Shown in pieces: positions 1-8,675 of a DNA stretch of 64,000 bases (position 1 is its first letter; every line of letters begins with the position of its first letter). Source of the stretch: Hoeflea sp. (GTDB taxonomy: Bacteria > Pseudomonadota > Alphaproteobacteria > Rhizobiales > Rhizobiaceae); assembly GCF_030682515.1 (NCBI RefSeq), contig NZ_JAUXOD010000128.1, positions 1 to 64,000 on the forward strand, written 5' to 3'. A program made the translations under genes and the position numbers. Below the pieces are notes generated by a model. The model was not told where the DNA came from. It searched no databases and saw only the letters and a program-made list of their open reading frames with translations.

Positions 1-357
1 CCAGTAGCGATCCTCCTCGAGCTTGACGGTCACCGGATCGTTGAGCATGCCGCCCGTCTCGTCCACCATCGGCGTGTAGAGGCACTGCCCGATCGCCATG
101 CCGGACAGGTCCCGCGGCGTCAGCATCTGCACAAGTTCGGCGGCCTGCGGCCCGCGGATTTCCACCTGGCGTTCGCAGGCCACGTCCCAGACCTGCACGG
201 CGGACTTGAGATGCCGGTAGTCCTCCTCCACCGAGCGGAACACGGTCGGCAGCAGCATGCGGTTGTAGACGGTGTAGGCCGTCACGCCTTCGGCAGTGAC
301 GCGATCGGTGAACGGCGTGCGCCGGGTCCGGCGGGAAATCGAAAGGAATGGCGGCAT
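1..357 (-). CDS. DmdA-like aminomethyltransferase (GcvT family), partial
   Basis: N-terminal 119 residues of a tetrahydrofolate-dependent GcvT-fold protein; the rest lies beyond the window edge. The reading frame starts at an ATG at 357 and stays open to base 1. The stretches VQVWDVACERQVEIRGP and DETGGMLNDPV match what I recall of dimethylsulfoniopropionate demethylases (DmdA) and close relatives better than glycine-cleavage GcvT. DmdA moves a methyl group from DMSP to tetrahydrofolate, giving methylmercaptopropionate. Family membership is clear, but whether it is true DmdA or a paralogue of unknown substrate cannot be settled without the C-terminal half. Confidence 0.65.
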   Translation of the reverse strand, partial: MPPFLSISRRTRRTPFTDRVTAEGVTAYTVYNRMLLPTVFRSVEEDYRHLKSAVQVWDVACERQVEIRGPQAAELVQMLTPRDLSGMAIGQCLYTPMVDETGGMLNDPVTVKLEEDRYW

Positions 358-451
358 CTTGGGTCTCCGGGACAGGGTGCTTTGGTCGAGGTTACGTGTC
401 GCCAAGACGACCATGCGCGCCAGTTCGCGCCGTCCGCCGGAATATTTGCGA

Positions 452-1612
452 TCACGCCATCAGGCCGGTGCGCTCGACAACCCACCACAGCGCCATGCCG
501 CCGATGGCCAGCGACATCGGCGTGGTGACGCGCGCGCGATACCAGCTCCGGTCCGAAAACCAGGCGCCGAGCAGCGCGTAGCAGGCGGCGACCACGGCCA
601 GCTGTCCGGCCTCGACGCCGACATTGAAGCCGATCAGGCCGCTCACGAAATGCGCGGGCGAGAGCCCGAATTCGGTGAGAACCCCGGCAAAGCCCAGCCC
701 GTGCAGCAGGCCGAAGCCGAACACCACGAAGGGCCGCCACGGGCTCAACCTGTTGGTCGCCAGATTCTCGATGGCGATATAGACGATCGACAGCGCGATC
801 AGCGGCTCGACGATCGAGGCGGGCAGCGAGATCACCCCGAGCATGGCGAGCGCCAGCGTCACCGAATGGGCGACGGTGAAGGCGGTGATCTGGATCACGA
901 GCGGCTTGAGCCGCGGCGACAGCAGGAACAGGCCGACCACGAACAGGATATGGTCGAGCCCCTTGGGCACGATGTGGGTGAAACCGACGCCGATATAGTC
1001 GACAAACACCTGGCCCGCGCTGAGCGCGGACCCGCCCGCAACCGGTATCGCCGCGCTCGGGCTGCCGTCGTCGAGATAGACGGAATAGCTGTAGGCCCCT
1101 TGCCCATCGGGCACCCGGATGACGCTCGGCCCGAAGGCCGGATCGAAGGAATAGGTGACAGCGGTGGCGCCCCGCGGCAGCGCGCCGGAGAGCGTGATCC
1201 GGCTGAGCCGGGCGAAATTCGTGTCGCCGACCGGCTCGATCCCGATCTCGACGATCTCGAGCGCGATCGTCTCCTCCGCCGCCACCAGCCGCACGCCCTC
1301 CAGAAACCGGGCGGTGAAGCGCTCGAATTCGGCTGCCAGCGCGGCCTCGTCGAGACCCCGCAAGTCATTGTAACGCCGGGCATTGGGACTGTCGTCGCTG
1401 TCTGAATGCTCGACGCCGATCTCGGCGAGCGCTGCTTCCAGGATCAGCGACATGTCGAGCCTGACCGTACCGTCGCCGGCAAATGTCAGATCGACGATCG
1501 CCGGCCGGATCTCATGGGAGCGCGCGCCGGATGCAGCCAACAGAAGCGCCATCACCAGGACCATGACCCAATGCCCAGGCATGCGATGTGTCAGCCGGAA
1601 GAACAGATGCAT
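452..1612 (-). CDS. HupE/UreJ family membrane protein
   Basis: About 386 residues. A cleavable signal peptide precedes an extracytoplasmic segment of about 170 residues. The C-terminal half is a hydrophobic HupE/UreJ domain with the motifs HIVPKGLDHILFVVGLFLL and FGLLHGLGFAG. HupE-type proteins are linked to metal (nickel or cobalt) uptake, but this long two-part version has no proven substrate. An upstream ATG at 1660 is in frame; I prefer 1612 because the signal peptide then starts normally (MHLFFRLTHR). No hydrogenase or urease genes are nearby, so context gives no substrate hint. Confidence 0.75.
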   Translation of the reverse strand: MHLFFRLTHRMPGHWVMVLVMALLLAASGARSHEIRPAIVDLTFAGDGTVRLDMSLILEAALAEIGVEHSDSDDSPNARRYNDLRGLDEAALAAEFERFTARFLEGVRLVAAEETIALEIVEIGIEPVGDTNFARLSRITLSGALPRGATAVTYSFDPAFGPSVIRVPDGQGAYSYSVYLDDGSPSAAIPVAGGSALSAGQVFVDYIGVGFTHIVPKGLDHILFVVGLFLLSPRLKPLVIQITAFTVAHSVTLALAMLGVISLPASIVEPLIALSIVYIAIENLATNRLSPWRPFVVFGFGLLHGLGFAGVLTEFGLSPAHFVSGLIGFNVGVEAGQLAVVAACYALLGAWFSDRSWYRARVTTPMSLAIGGMALWWVVERTGLMA

Positions 1613-1836
1613 CCTTGGAGCCTCACGGGAGAACGCAATGTCACGACCAGGGAGCCGCATGATGGGTTTCGCTCAAATTGGGCCGGGGATGGCGCCAAGT
1701 CCAGTCCCGGGACATGAATTCCGGATCGGGCCGCGGGATTTCATTGTCATCGCGGGGCGAGGAGATCGGCTTGGCCATCCAAACCAGCTGCCGCTGACGC
1801 CAAGGGACGTGGAGCGCCGGGGCGGAGCAGCCAGGG

Positions 1837-3003
1837 TCAGGCGAGCGGCATCCGCCTTTCGGCCATGGTGACATACCAGCTGCAGCCCAGCGGAATCGCC
1901 TCGTCGTTGAATTCATAGGACGGGTTGTGCAGGTCGGCGCTGTCGCCATTGCCGATGAACAGATAGGCGCCGGGGCGTTCGACCAGCATTTCGGAGAAGT
2001 CCTCCCCGCCCATGATCGGATCGAGATCGCGGTGCGCCACGCCGGAGACGGCAAGCGCCGCCTCGGCCGCAAGACCCGCCTCCCGGTCGTGGTTGACCAG
2101 CGGCGGTGGCCCCGAGACATGGGTGACCTCCGCCACCGCGCCATAGGCCTCCGCCGTCATCGTCGCCAGAAGGTCGATGCGGGCGCGCACCAGCTGTTGC
2201 ACCTCGGGCTCAAACGTCCGCACGGTGCCGCGCAGGAGCACGGAGTCCGGGATCACATTGTAGGTGTCGGTTTCGGTTCGGAATCCGCACACCGACACGA
2301 CCACATTCTTCAAGGGGTCGACATTGCGCGAGGCGATGGATTGCAGGGCCACGACGATGTGGGCGGCGACAAGGGTCGAATCGACCCCCTTGTGCGGCAT
2401 CGCGCCATGGCCGCCATGGCCGCGCACGATGATCTCGAACTTGTCGGGCGCGGCCATCTGCGGGCCGCTGCGCACGGAGAATTCTCCGAGCGGCAGGCCG
2501 GGCATGTTGTGCATGCCGTAGACCTCCTCGATGCTCCAGCGGGTCATCAGCCCGGCGTCGATCATCGCCCGCGCGCCGCCGCCGCCTTCTTCCGCCGGCT
2601 GGAAGGCGAGCACGATCCTGCCGTCGAAATTGCGCGTCTCGGCCAGGTATTTCGCCGCCCCCAGCAGCATCGAGGTGTGCCCGTCATGGCCGCAGGCATG
2701 CATCCTGCCGGGGATCGTCGAGGCATGCGGCAGGCCGGTCGCCTCCTGGATCGGCAGCGCGTCCATGTCGGCGCGGAAGCCGATGGTCCGGCCCGACGCG
2801 ACCGACCTGCCGGTGATGACGCCCACCACGCCGGTGCCGCCGAAGCCGGTGACCACCTCGTCGCAGCCGAACTCCCTGAGCTTCTGCGCCACCAGCGCTG
2901 CGGTGCGATGCTCCTCGAAGCGCAGTTCGGGATGGGCATGGATGTCACGGCGCCAGGCGGTAATCTCCGGCAGCATCTCGGCGAAGCGGTTGATGACGGG
3001 CAT
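1837..3003 (-). CDS. M20 family amidohydrolase (hippurate/N-acyl amino acid hydrolase type)
   Basis: 388-residue metallopeptidase-fold hydrolase of the M20D group, which cleaves N-acyl or N-aromatic-acyl amino acids such as hippurate. Visible metal-site motifs are MHACGHDGHTSMLLGAA and FQPAEEGGGGARAMIDAG, followed by the dimerisation domain and a C-terminal IMGGEDFSEML. Length is normal for the family. The substrate cannot be told from sequence. It is transcribed away from the AT-rich patch upstream, and about 220 bp separate it from the hupE-like gene. Confidence 0.88.
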   Translation of the reverse strand: MPVINRFAEMLPEITAWRRDIHAHPELRFEEHRTAALVAQKLREFGCDEVVTGFGGTGVVGVITGRSVASGRTIGFRADMDALPIQEATGLPHASTIPGRMHACGHDGHTSMLLGAAKYLAETRNFDGRIVLAFQPAEEGGGGARAMIDAGLMTRWSIEEVYGMHNMPGLPLGEFSVRSGPQMAAPDKFEIIVRGHGGHGAMPHKGVDSTLVAAHIVVALQSIASRNVDPLKNVVVSVCGFRTETDTYNVIPDSVLLRGTVRTFEPEVQQLVRARIDLLATMTAEAYGAVAEVTHVSGPPPLVNHDREAGLAAEAALAVSGVAHRDLDPIMGGEDFSEMLVERPGAYLFIGNGDSADLHNPSYEFNDEAIPLGCSWYVTMAERRMPLA

Positions 3004-3320
3004 GGGGCTCTCCGGTTGGCTCTGCCAATCTGCCTTGGGTTGGCGGCAGTGGCAAGGGAGGGGCTAAAGAGCCTTTTCGGAGTTGGACTACAAATGATGT
3101 TTACCCAGCGGTGCTTCGCTGAGCTGCCACGCCAACGACAAAGGCCCGTAAAGCAGTCATTGTTGGAGGGGCCATATACAGACAGCAATCAGATTGCTGT
3201 CGCTCACAATCGGAGCCCATATAGCCACATAAAACCTATAGAACAATAATAAGAAAACGTATAATATTAAAATTACGCCATCGATTGGAAATGCCATCTA
3301 GAATTTAATGGACGGCTCAA
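3004..3320. other. AT-rich intergenic region with inverted repeat and -10-like box
   Basis: No gene is supported here. Base composition falls sharply after about 3060 and stays low through 4165. A perfect 9-bp inverted repeat (gacagcaat at 3181-3189 and attgctgtc at 3193-3201, 3-nt centre) lies about 120 bp before the next gene. A consensus -10 hexamer TATAAT occurs at 3260-3265 on the plus strand, with no good -35 at the expected distance. Together they may form the promoter and operator of the DUF1353 gene. Confidence 0.4.
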
Positions 3321-4085
3321 ATGAATCGTATTGTTACAACTTTCTTCATGGTTGCTTGCTTCTCAACATCGAATCCGACCGCCGTTCGAGCGCAATCTTT
3401 TTCCGGGGATTTTGAGTTTGCTTGGTTGGACACGCCTGATGGGCAACATCGCGATATGCTGGTTCTTAAACAAGTCGTATTCACCGACGCATTGGGTAAG
3501 CGTTGGACGGTACCGCCAAAATCAAAAATCGATGGAGCCTCTATTCCGCGTCTGTTGTGGACGTTTGCCGGCTCACCCTTTGTCGGAAAATACCGAAGGG
3601 CTTCTGTGATCCATGATCATTTTTGCGATATACGAACTGAACTTCAGAGCAAAGTTCATTTGATGTTCAAAGAGGCTATGCTCGCTGACGGCGCCTCCTG
3701 GTGGGAGGCGAACAGCAAATACGCAGCCGTTGAGTTTGCGGGGCTCTGCCCAGAGAAAGTTGGTGTAACAACCTCCAAACTTGACCTATTTGTAGAAAAT
3801 AATCCGCTGCGCTTTAATGACAGCGCGCTTAGTCAATTGAACGCACCAAAGCGCGATGACGAAACTTCCGCTCAGAAATTTGAACGCAACAAAGAGATGG
3901 TTCAAAGCAAATTTGATCCGAATGAACGTCGCGTATTCAATAGTCTCCTTGCCCTCAAAGGGGCTGAGACCCAGGAAAATCTGGAATCGCTCGAACGAAC
4001 ATTGCAGAACTCCGGATTGGATGATCAACGTTACGAAGCACTGGTGATGCTTGTCGAAAACATTTATCCGGAAGATTTTAAATAG
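3321..4085 (+). CDS. secreted DUF1353 domain-containing protein
   Basis: 254 residues. A signal peptide (residues 1 to about 25, ending AVRAQ) is followed by a DUF1353 domain with the signature pieces KIDGASIPRLLW and ASVIHDHFCD. A charged, mostly helical C-terminal extension of about 100 residues has no recognisable domain. DUF1353 proteins are mostly of unknown function and often come from phages or mobile regions. Base composition is near 40-45 % GC, far below its neighbours, and codon use is correspondingly AT-ended, which points to horizontal acquisition. It stands alone between the amidohydrolase gene and the end of the cco operon. Confidence 0.75.
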   Translation: MNRIVTTFFMVACFSTSNPTAVRAQSFSGDFEFAWLDTPDGQHRDMLVLKQVVFTDALGKRWTVPPKSKIDGASIPRLLWTFAGSPFVGKYRRASVIHDHFCDIRTELQSKVHLMFKEAMLADGASWWEANSKYAAVEFAGLCPEKVGVTTSKLDLFVENNPLRFNDSALSQLNAPKRDDETSAQKFERNKEMVQSKFDPNERRVFNSLLALKGAETQENLESLERTLQNSGLDDQRYEALVMLVENIYPEDFK

Positions 4086-4174
4086 TTTCAGTCGGAAATT
4101 AACGCGACAGATATTATTACTAGTTGTGACGGATCTTCACTCCTTTCCATAATACACCGGCTTTTGTGACCACG

Positions 4175-4205
4175 AAAAACCCCGCCGGACTTGCATCCGG
4201 CGGGG
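4175..4205 (-). terminator. intrinsic terminator of the ccoNOQP operon
   Basis: Perfect 10-bp GC-rich stem (4180-4189 with 4196-4205, loop cttgca) followed on the minus strand by five T residues (A run at 4175-4179). It lies about 50 bp past the ccoP stop codon. Confidence 0.85.
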
Positions 4206-4255
4206 TGTCGTTTCGCATTCGCTCGGGCCTGAGGGTTCAGACCCCGGGTCAGGCC

Positions 4256-5119
4256 TTACTGGCCGCCGCCCAGCGTGTGGACGTAGACGGCGAGCTGCTT
4301 GATCACGGGCTCGCCCAGCCGGTCCACCCAGGAGGGCATGACGCCATGCTTGGGGGTGCGGATCTGCGAGGCGATCTCGGCTTCGGTCGACCCCCTGAGC
4401 CAGATGGCGTCCGACAGGCGCGGCGCCCCCAGTTCCTGCAGGCCTTCGGCATTCTCGCCGTGGCAGACCGCGCAGTTCTCCGCAAACACCGCCTGGCCCG
4501 CGTCAACCAGCGCCGGGTTGGACGGGGTGCTGCTCAGGCTCACCACATAGGAGACGACCTCGTTGATCTGCGCAGGCTCGAGAATGTCGCCAAAGGCGGG
4601 CATTTCCGACTGGCGCGAATCGTCGTCGCCGTCATAGCGGATGCCGTGGGCGATGGAGAGGTAGATCTGGTCGATCGTTCCGCCCCACAGCCAGTCGTCA
4701 TCATTGAGGTTGGGATAGCCCACCGAGCCCGCCGCACCCGAGCCGTGGCACTGGGCGCAGTTGACCTTGAAGGCGGAAGACCCGCCGGCAATGGCAAACT
4801 GCAGCAGTTCCTGGTCGGCCGCGATCTCCTCCACCGGAGTGGCGGCGATCTTCTCGAGCATCACGCCCTGGGCCGCCTTGGCGTCGGCCAGGTCGGCCAC
4901 CACGTTGGCCCGGCTCGAATAGCCGAGATAGCCCTTGGTGGCGCCGTTGATCAGCGGGATCGCCGGGTACATGAACATGTAGCCGACGGCCCAGATGATG
5001 GTGGCGTAGAAGGTCCACAGCCACCAGCGCGGCAGCGGATTGTTCAGCTCCCTGATGCCATCCCATTCATGACCGGTGGTCTCGACGCCGGACACGTCGT
5101 CAATGTGTTTCTCGGACAT
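4256..5119 (-). CDS. ccoP: cbb3-type cytochrome c oxidase subunit III (di-haem cytochrome c)
   Basis: 287-residue membrane-anchored di-haem cytochrome c that feeds electrons to the CcoN catalytic subunit of the high-affinity cbb3 oxidase. One transmembrane segment spans about residues 33-55. Haem-binding motifs are CAQCH at 121-125 and CAVCH at 216-220. Candidate axial methionines sit in SEMPAFG (M173) and GVMPSW (M261). The N-terminal segment before the membrane helix is the usual FixP form. It is the last gene of the operon, 3 bp after ccoQ and followed by a strong terminator. Confidence 0.97.
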   Translation of the reverse strand: MSEKHIDDVSGVETTGHEWDGIRELNNPLPRWWLWTFYATIIWAVGYMFMYPAIPLINGATKGYLGYSSRANVVADLADAKAAQGVMLEKIAATPVEEIAADQELLQFAIAGGSSAFKVNCAQCHGSGAAGSVGYPNLNDDDWLWGGTIDQIYLSIAHGIRYDGDDDSRQSEMPAFGDILEPAQINEVVSYVVSLSSTPSNPALVDAGQAVFAENCAVCHGENAEGLQELGAPRLSDAIWLRGSTEAEIASQIRTPKHGVMPSWVDRLGEPVIKQLAVYVHTLGGGQ

Positions 5120-5122
5120 GTC

Positions 5123-5275
5123 TCAGTCCTCCTTGAGCGGGATTTGCGCGGCCCGCTCGGCGGCAGCCTTGCCGCCGGGCCGGAACGTGAAGAGGACCGC
5201 GCCGACGAACACGACAAACAGGAAGACAAGCCCCCAGCTGTCGGCAAATTGGCGCATTGCAGTGTAGGTTTCCAT
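5123..5275 (-). CDS. ccoQ: cbb3-type cytochrome oxidase subunit CcoQ/FixQ
   Basis: 50-residue protein beginning METYTAMRQFADSWGLVFLF. It has a single transmembrane helix (about residues 14-32) followed by a short basic and then acidic tail. Size, topology and position between ccoO and ccoP identify it as CcoQ, which stabilises the cbb3 oxidase complex and is dispensable in some species. Start and stop were read directly from the sequence. Gaps are 12 bp to ccoO and 3 bp to ccoP, consistent with one transcript. Confidence 0.92.
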   Translation of the reverse strand: METYTAMRQFADSWGLVFLFVVFVGAVLFTFRPGGKAAAERAAQIPLKED

Positions 5276-5287
5276 CACACGTTCTCC

Positions 5288-6019
5288 TTACCGGTAGCCG
5301 GAGGCTTCGTCGTAGGTCGAGAAATCGACCAGCGTGCCGAGCATTTGCAGATAGGCCACAAGCGCATCCATCTCGGTGAGCAGAGCCGGGTTACCGTCAA
5401 AATCGCCGAGCTTGGCCTTGGGGTAGCGCTCCTCGATGCCGGAGGTATCCGCCTCCGGATCGGCTTGCGCCGCGAGGTCGGCCGCCGCATTGGCGATCAT
5501 GTCCTCGGTGTAGGGCACCCCGACGAACGCGCTCGCCTTCAGGTCGGCCGTGATATTGGCCACCTTGAGCGGAGTCGTCGCCAGGAACGAGTAGCTCGGC
5601 ATGATCGATTCGGGCACGACCGAGCGGGGCTCGATCAGATGCGCGACATGCCATTCGTTGGAGTAGCGGTCGCCGACGCGGGCGAGGTCTGGCCCCGTCC
5701 GCTTCGATCCCCACTGGAACGGATGGTCGTACATCGACTCCGCCGCAAGGCTGTAATGGCCATAGCGTTCGACCTCGTCCCGGAAGGGACGGATCATCTG
5801 GCTGTGGCAGACATAGCAGCCTTCGCGGATGTAGATGTTGCGACCGGCCAGTTCCAGCGGCGAGTAGGGCCGCATCCCCTCGACTTTCTCGATGGTGTTC
5901 TCGAGATAGAAGAGCGGTGCGATCTCGACGATGCCGCCGATGCTGACGACCACAAGGGAGCCGACCAGGAGGAGCGTCGCATTGCGCTCGATGATGCCGT
6001 GTTTTTCAATCAGTGACAT
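5288..6019 (-). CDS. ccoO: cbb3-type cytochrome c oxidase subunit II (mono-haem cytochrome c)
   Basis: 243 residues. An N-terminal membrane anchor (about residues 14-36) is followed by a periplasmic cytochrome c domain with the haem motif CYVCHSQ (C68, C71, H72), then the characteristic [18 protein letters not shown]. The subunit passes electrons from CcoP to CcoN. Length is normal. It follows ccoN by 12 bp. Confidence 0.97.
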   Translation of the reverse strand: MSLIEKHGIIERNATLLLVGSLVVVSIGGIVEIAPLFYLENTIEKVEGMRPYSPLELAGRNIYIREGCYVCHSQMIRPFRDEVERYGHYSLAAESMYDHPFQWGSKRTGPDLARVGDRYSNEWHVAHLIEPRSVVPESIMPSYSFLATTPLKVANITADLKASAFVGVPYTEDMIANAAADLAAQADPEADTSGIEERYPKAKLGDFDGNPALLTEMDALVAYLQMLGTLVDFSTYDEASGYR

Positions 6020-6031
6020 GGTCTTGTCTCC

Positions 6032-7651
6032 TTACTCTGCCGGCTGCATGACGGGTTCGCTGCCCGGGATCGGGGCCTCGTCCCGCTGATGGCCGAGGAT
6101 GGTCATCAGCACGTTCCATCCCATGATGATGCCGCCCGCCAGGTACAGCGTCCCGCCGATGGCGCGAAGCAGGTAGTAGGGGAACATCGCCGCCACGGAT
6201 TCGGCGAAGGAATACACCAGGAAGCCCTGATCATTGTATTCGCGCCACATCAGGCCCTGCTGGATGCCGGCAACCCACAGAACCGCCGCGTAGATGACGA
6301 TGCCGAGCGTGGCCAGCCAGAAGTGCCAGTTGACCAGGCGCAGCGAGTAGAGCCGTTCGCGGTTCCACAGTTTCGGCACCAGGTAGTAGATGGCGCCGAA
6401 CGAGATCATGCCGACCCAGCCCAGAGCGCCGGAGTGAACGTGACCGATGGTCCATTCGGTGTAGTGCGACAGCGAGTTGACCGCCTTGATCGACATCATC
6501 GGCCCTTCGAAGGTCGACATGCCGTAGAAGGCCACCGCGATCACCATCATCCGGATGATCGGATCGGTGCGGATCTTGTCCCAGGCGCCAGACAGCGTCA
6601 TCAGGCCGTTGATCATGCCGCCCCATGAGGGCATCCACAGCATGATGGAGAACACCATGCCCAGCGTCTGCGCCCAGTCCGGCAGCGCCGTGTAGTGCAG
6701 ATGGTGCGGACCGGCCCAGATATAGAGGAAGATCAGCGCCCAGAAGTGGATGATCGACAGCCGGTACGAATAGACCGGACGATTGGCCTGCTTGGGGATG
6801 AAGTAGTACATCATGCCCAGGAAGCCGGCGGTGAGGAAGAAGCCCACGGCGTTGTGGCCGTACCACCACTGCGTCAGCGCATCCTGCACGCCGGCGAAGG
6901 CCGAGTAGCTCTTCACGCCGAGGAACGACACCGGCATCGCCAGGTTGTTGACGATATGCAGCATCGCGATGGTGACGATGAAGGCCAGGTAGAACCAGTT
7001 CGCCACATAGATATGCGGCTCCTTGCGCTTGAACAGCGTGCCCAGGAAGACGATCAGATAGGCCACCCAGACGACGGTGAGCCAGAGGTCGACATACCAT
7101 TCGGGTTCGGCATATTCGCGGCCCTGGGTGATGCCCAGAAGATAGCCGGTCGCGGCCATGACGATGAACAGCTGGTAGCCCCAGAACACGAACCAGCCCA
7201 GGTCGCCGCCGAACAGCCGCGCGCGGGAGGTGCGCTGCACCACATAGAGCGACGTCGCGATCAGCGCGTTGCCGCCGAAGGCGAAGATCACCGCCGAAGT
7301 GTGCAGCGGCCGCATCCGGCCGAAGCTGAAATAGGGTTCGATGTTGAGGTCGGGATAGGCCATCTGCAGGGCGACGACGACGCCCACGAGAAAGCCGACG
7401 ATACCCCAGAAGGTGGTGGCGATGATGCCGTAGCGCACCACCTCGTCAAAATATCCGGATTTGTCGTCGGCGGATTCGCCGGCGACGGGCGCGAACTTGA
7501 CGCGCCGCAGCAACAGCACGGTGCTCACCAGCAGCACGAAGAACAAGACCCACATATGGGCCTGGAACAGATCGTCCTTGGCGAAAGCCACGCCGAGCAA
7601 CGCCAGGAAGGCGAAAACGCCCACGGCGATGGTTTGGATAGCGTAATTCAT
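6032..7651 (-). CDS. ccoN: cbb3-type cytochrome c oxidase subunit I (catalytic)
   Basis: 539-residue haem-copper oxidase subunit with about 12 transmembrane helices; it reduces oxygen to water and pumps protons at low oxygen tension. Histidine-bearing helices include [36 protein letters not shown] and [13 protein letters not shown]. The frame continues upstream to 7762, but [20 protein letters not shown] is a normal CcoN N-terminus and the extra codons overlap the promoter region. It is first in ccoNOQP. The assembly genes ccoGHIS, often adjacent, do not follow here. Confidence 0.97.
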   Translation of the reverse strand: MNYAIQTIAVGVFAFLALLGVAFAKDDLFQAHMWVLFFVLLVSTVLLLRRVKFAPVAGESADDKSGYFDEVVRYGIIATTFWGIVGFLVGVVVALQMAYPDLNIEPYFSFGRMRPLHTSAVIFAFGGNALIATSLYVVQRTSRARLFGGDLGWFVFWGYQLFIVMAATGYLLGITQGREYAEPEWYVDLWLTVVWVAYLIVFLGTLFKRKEPHIYVANWFYLAFIVTIAMLHIVNNLAMPVSFLGVKSYSAFAGVQDALTQWWYGHNAVGFFLTAGFLGMMYYFIPKQANRPVYSYRLSIIHFWALIFLYIWAGPHHLHYTALPDWAQTLGMVFSIMLWMPSWGGMINGLMTLSGAWDKIRTDPIIRMMVIAVAFYGMSTFEGPMMSIKAVNSLSHYTEWTIGHVHSGALGWVGMISFGAIYYLVPKLWNRERLYSLRLVNWHFWLATLGIVIYAAVLWVAGIQQGLMWREYNDQGFLVYSFAESVAAMFPYYLLRAIGGTLYLAGGIIMGWNVLMTILGHQRDEAPIPGSEPVMQPAE

Positions 7652-7776
7652 GAATGGTCCCCCAGGGGTATCAAAACGGACCCGGACGGATATCCGGCGC
7701 GCCTGTCCCCCTTTCGGACAAGCCGCCAATATTTGCCAGGCTGCCGCACAATTCGCAGACACCGCGGCACTTTGCC

Positions 7777-7790
7777 TTGATCCAAGTCAA
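7777..7790. promoter_or_regulatory. FixK/FNR-type binding site shared by two divergent operons
   Basis: TTGATCCAAGTCAA fits the anaerobox pattern TTGA-N6-TCAA. It lies 126 bp before ccoN (minus) and 88 bp before the hemerythrin-like gene (plus). On the plus side a -10-like TAGTCT at 7813-7818 would put the box centre near -41.5, the classic class II activation position. Confidence 0.8.
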
Positions 7791-7877
7791 GGACGCCAAT
7801 TGGCCTCGACCTTAGTCTAGTTCGATGAGGGAAATAAAATTGAACAAGAAACGCTCTCTTTCTGGGATGAACTCTTG

Positions 7878-8387
7878 ATGACGGAAGTTGCCACTATCAG
7901 GTTGGCGCTGGGAGAGAACCCGATTGCGGCTCTGCGCAAGGCGCATCGGGAGCAACTCCTGTTGTGCGACCGGCTGGAAGAAATCGCCGATTCCCTCCCC
8001 GACAGCGTCAACCGGCAGAAGTGTCTCTACGCCGCCCGGGCGCTCGGCCCGATGGTCCGCGGCGTCCACCGTTTCGAGGAAGAGGTGGTCTTCCCGATGG
8101 TCGCCGCGCGTCTCGAAGGCGACGACAAGATCCAGGCGACGCTCAACCGCCTGCGGTTCGAGCATTGCGAGGACGAGTGCTTCGCCGAGGAACTGACCGA
8201 GGCGCTGCATGCGCTCGCCAGCGCGGCCAACGACATCAATGTCGAGGCCACCGGCTACATGCTGCGCGGCTTCTTCGAGGCCATGCGCAGGCATCTCGCC
8301 TTCGAAGACGAGTACCTGCTGTCAAAGGAAGCCCTGGTCGCGAGCGACCCTTCCTCCGACAATGACGACCCCCCGCACACCCCTTGA
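7878..8387 (+). CDS. hemerythrin-like (HHE) domain protein
   Basis: 169-residue, mostly helical protein with the spaced histidine/glutamate pattern of the hemerythrin HHE fold: KAHREQLLLCDRLEE, GVHRFEEEVVFPMV, RFEHCEDECFAEEL and MRRHLAFEDEYLL. Such proteins bind a di-iron centre and serve in oxygen or nitric oxide sensing, storage or repair. The ATG at 7878 is preferred over the in-frame TTG just before it. It is divergent from ccoN across a FixK/FNR box, so low-oxygen induction together with the cbb3 oxidase is likely. The exact ligand is unknown. Confidence 0.8.
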   Translation: MTEVATIRLALGENPIAALRKAHREQLLLCDRLEEIADSLPDSVNRQKCLYAARALGPMVRGVHRFEEEVVFPMVAARLEGDDKIQATLNRLRFEHCEDECFAEELTEALHALASAANDINVEATGYMLRGFFEAMRRHLAFEDEYLLSKEALVASDPSSDNDDPPHTP

Positions 8388-8484
8388 GCCCGCAAGCCGC
8401 CTCTCATCCGGCGCCGCCATGACTGGCTGCGGGGTCGCTTCGGCGAGCGGATGATCGGGACGCCCGATTCGGCATCCGAGGCAA

Positions 8485-8511
8485 GCGCGCCCCCGCGCCT
8501 TTTTTCTTTTT
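8485..8511 (+). terminator. probable intrinsic terminator after the hemerythrin-like gene
   Basis: Short stem GCGCG/CGCGC (8485-8489 with 8494-8498, loop cccc) directly followed by a T-rich tract (cttttttcttttt). It lies about 100 bp past the stop codon at 8387, in the 288-bp gap before dnaB, which otherwise shows no gene. Confidence 0.5.
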
Positions 8512-8675
8512 CCCGTCCGTTCCCGCAGCATCATTCCGGGCGCGCCTGTGGACAAGTGTGGACAACGCGCACAACATGAATGGATGGTCGATTCGCGCCC
8601 TCCTCGCGCTGACACGCCTGCCTTTCACGGTTATGCAGTTTCATTGCCCGCATCACGACGAGGACTGTTCCGACA

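Noticed and set aside
1641-1778. 45-codon minus-strand frame between the amidohydrolase and hupE-like genes
   Set aside because: No ribosome site, no recognisable family and a composition like background; not supported as a gene.
4166-6016. 616-codon plus-strand frame opposite ccoP and ccoO
   Set aside because: It is antisense to intact cytochrome genes with haem motifs and runs through their terminator.
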